From NCBI GenBank assembly GCA_945622055.1, contig CALZBV010000145.1, forward strand, positions 1-6,524: 6,524 bases of DNA. Reading direction: 5' to 3'. A program made the position numbers and the translations under genes. The stretch comes from an uncultured Clostridia bacterium. GTDB lineage: Bacteria; Bacillota; Clostridia; Lachnospirales; Lachnospiraceae. Below the pieces are notes generated by a model. That model was not told the origin of the DNA. It did not search any database and saw nothing but the letters and a program-made list of their open reading frames with translations. This document shows positions 5,001-6,524 of the stretch, piece by piece (position 1 is the stretch's first letter; every line of letters starts with the position of its first letter).

Positions 5001-6524
5001 AAAGAACACACGATGGACTCGTGTATTTATTGCTTTTCTTGTTGTTTTCATGTTTTTTTCCTTAGGTAAAAATACTATGGTTTTTGCCGCCAATGACTTT
5101 CGCTTAACTGCAGATTATAACGATGACGGTGTATTTCAGTCTGTTCCGGTTACAATTAAGATTCCGGCTTCCGTAACCATTGATACGTTAGAATATGTAG
5201 TCGGACGGGTGGCCAACAGCCAGTATTTTACCAAGCATGCAGCCAAATGCACCAAAATCAAAAAGGATTCTTCCGGAAACTATACCTTTACAGCCACCAA
5301 AAACGGTTATTACAGCGTTCATGCAAAAGACAAGTCCGGCAAGGAAAGTCTTTTGGTCTTTAAGGTTAACAATATTGATTCTGAGGCACCAACGCTTTCG
5401 ATTCGAACAATCTGCATTGGAGCCACAGGGGAGAAATACGGCGTTACTGTCACCGCAACCGACAATCAAACAGACCCGGTTAAGATTCAGTATGTCGCAG
5501 GTGCTTATCCGTCGGTAACGGATGCAGCCTGGAAAAACGCGAAAGAATTGACCTCTGGAAAAGAGACTACCTTAAAAGCGGATAAATATTCCTTTTTGGC
5601 AACAGATGCAGCCGGAAATACAACCTTAATCATTCGCCGAATCGGCGAAGTGGGAAAAGAGCGTGAATTCCGTGCAGTCTGGATTGCCTATTATGACTTT
5701 AAAACCACCGGCTACACGGAAAAGGAATTCCGTGACCATGTATGCAATATGTTTAATGAGGTTGCCGCAATGAATATGAACGCTGTTGTCGTCCATGTTC
5801 GTCCGTTCAGTGATGCAATGTATCCATCGGAGTATTTCCCATGGTCTAAATACTGCTCAGGTGTTCAGGGAAAGGATCCGGGGTTTGATCCATTAAAGAT
5901 TATGGTTATGGAAGCTCACGCCAGAGGCCTTGAATTCCACGCATGGCTGAATCCATACCGTATTTCCAACACAACCACGAATGTTTCCACCTTAAGTATT
6001 GACCACCCGGCACGTATGTATCGAACCGACAGCATAAAATCAAATGACCGCAATGTGTTAACCTATGACGGAAAGCTTTACTATAATCCGGCCTCTGCAG
6101 AGGTTCAGGAGCTCATTGTTGACGGTATCAGAGAAATCGTAGAGAATTATGACGTTGACGGAATCCATTTTGACGATTATTTTTATCCGTCCTTAGGTAA
6201 AAACTATAAAACAAACTTTGATGCAACAGAATATGAAGCTTATAAGAAGAAACAGATTGCAGCAAAGAAAAGCTATTTATCTATTGCCGACTGGCGCAGA
6301 GAAAACGTTAACAAGCTCGTAAGAACCATTTATAAGACGATTAAAGAGATTAATCCAAAGGTTGTTTACGGAATCAGCCCTGGAGGATTTATGGACGCTT
6401 TAAGAGCAAACGATAAGTATTCTGTAGATTTCGATACCAGGCTAAGCAATGATGGTTACATTGATTACCTTTGTCCGCAGCGTTATTGGAGCAACGATCA
6501 GTCCATTTACCCAGACAATAAAAT
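4993..6524 (+). CDS. Secreted GHL10/YngK-type glycoside hydrolase, C-terminus beyond the window
   Basis: 510 codons are visible before the right edge. A signal peptide occupies residues 1-32 (cut after VFA). About 34-215 look like two Ig-like beta modules (the second with ATDNQ and TDAAGN turns). From Arg224 the glycoside-hydrolase-like GHL10 (former DUF187) barrel begins: REFRAVWIAYYDF, VHVRPFSDAMYPSEYFP, HAWLNPYRIS, YYNPASAEVQELI and DGIHFDDYFYP. Asp394/Asp395 in HFDDY lie at the end of a barrel strand and are the likely catalytic acids. YngK of Bacillus subtilis is the familiar relative, and family members are thought to cleave carbohydrate polymers; the substrate is not shown here. The ATG at 4993 has AGGAG at 4980-4984 inside the amidase gene and lies before the amidase stop, so the pair is co-transcribed and probably translationally coupled. 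This suggests work on the glycan left by the amidase. The barrel is nearly but not fully included. Confidence 0.88.
   Translation, partial: MIKKNTRWTRVFIAFLVVFMFFSLGKNTMVFAANDFRLTADYNDDGVFQSVPVTIKIPASVTIDTLEYVVGRVANSQYFTKHAAKCTKIKKDSSGNYTFTATKNGYYSVHAKDKSGKESLLVFKVNNIDSEAPTLSIRTICIGATGEKYGVTVTATDNQTDPVKIQYVAGAYPSVTDAAWKNAKELTSGKETTLKADKYSFLATDAAGNTTLIIRRIGEVGKEREFRAVWIAYYDFKTTGYTEKEFRDHVCNMFNEVAAMNMNAVVVHVRPFSDAMYPSEYFPWSKYCSGVQGKDPGFDPLKIMVMEAHARGLEFHAWLNPYRISNTTTNVSTLSIDHPARMYRTDSIKSNDRNVLTYDGKLYYNPASAEVQELIVDGIREIVENYDVDGIHFDDYFYPSLGKNYKTNFDATEYEAYKKKQIAAKKSYLSIADWRRENVNKLVRTIYKTIKEINPKVVYGISPGGFMDALRANDKYSVDFDTRLSNDGYIDYLCPQRYWSNDQSIYPDNK
5633..5649. repeat. Perfect 17 bp palindrome inside the GHL10 gene
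   Basis: TTCGCCGA (5633-5640), one A, then TCGGCGAA (5642-5649) form a perfect inverted repeat with a single central base. It encodes the link between the Ig-like modules and the hydrolase barrel (around residues 214-219). The flanking bases do not continue the symmetry and no T-run follows on either strand, so it is not a typical intrinsic terminator. Confidence 0.6.

Noticed and set aside
4878..5469. Minus-strand open frames across the amidase/GHL10 boundary
   Set aside because: They are antisense to two strongly supported coding regions with conserved motifs and have no start signals or family features.
1..6524. tRNA, rRNA, CRISPR arrays, riboswitches and complete insertion sequences
   Set aside because: No cloverleaf, regularly spaced repeats, transposase-like protein or conserved riboswitch core was seen on reading either strand.

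Overview
The window looks like a chromosomal piece of a low-GC Gram-positive anaerobe of the Clostridia, most plausibly a Lachnospiraceae-type organism. The reasons are AT-rich genes, strong GGAGG-type ribosome binding sites, SOS boxes of the Bacillus/Clostridium type (CGAAC-N4-GTTCG), and an amidase with repeated copper-amine-oxidase-like N-terminal modules, an architecture common in that group. The genus cannot be named from the sequence alone.

Layout. Positions 1-154 (minus) hold an open frame of unknown family that runs off the left edge. It abuts, out of frame, the N-terminal third of a GNAT acetyltransferase (129-356, minus) that has lost its start codon and the rest of its domain; GC content changes sharply at the join. 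Positions 431-1045 (minus) encode the SOS repressor LexA. Diverging from it is a small membrane-anchored LysM protein of YneA type (1238-1645, plus), the SOS cell-division inhibitor in Bacillus relatives. The gap between them carries four near-consensus LexA boxes, two on each promoter. A TtcA-like tRNA thiolation enzyme (1655-2380, minus) converges on the LysM gene with only 9 bp between the stops. Its own promoter lies in a roughly 280 bp spacer shared with a divergent cell-wall operon. That operon starts at a TTG at 2658 with a large secreted N-acetylmuramoyl-L-alanine amidase (2658-5000). An 8 bp gene overlap follows, leading into a secreted GHL10/YngK-type glycoside hydrolase (4993 to the right edge, incomplete).

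How it fits together. One half is DNA-damage control: LexA represses itself and the divergent LysM inhibitor, so damage would release both, and the inhibitor would act at the envelope. The other half is envelope remodelling: an amidase that strips stem peptides from peptidoglycan is translationally coupled to a predicted glycosidase that could act on the resulting glycan strands. The two halves are separated by the tRNA gene and have separate promoters, so a regulatory link between them is not shown. No RNA gene, CRISPR array or complete mobile element was seen. The most unusual parts are the dense four-box operator, the damaged GNAT junction, and an unclassified stretch of about 165 residues in the middle of the amidase.
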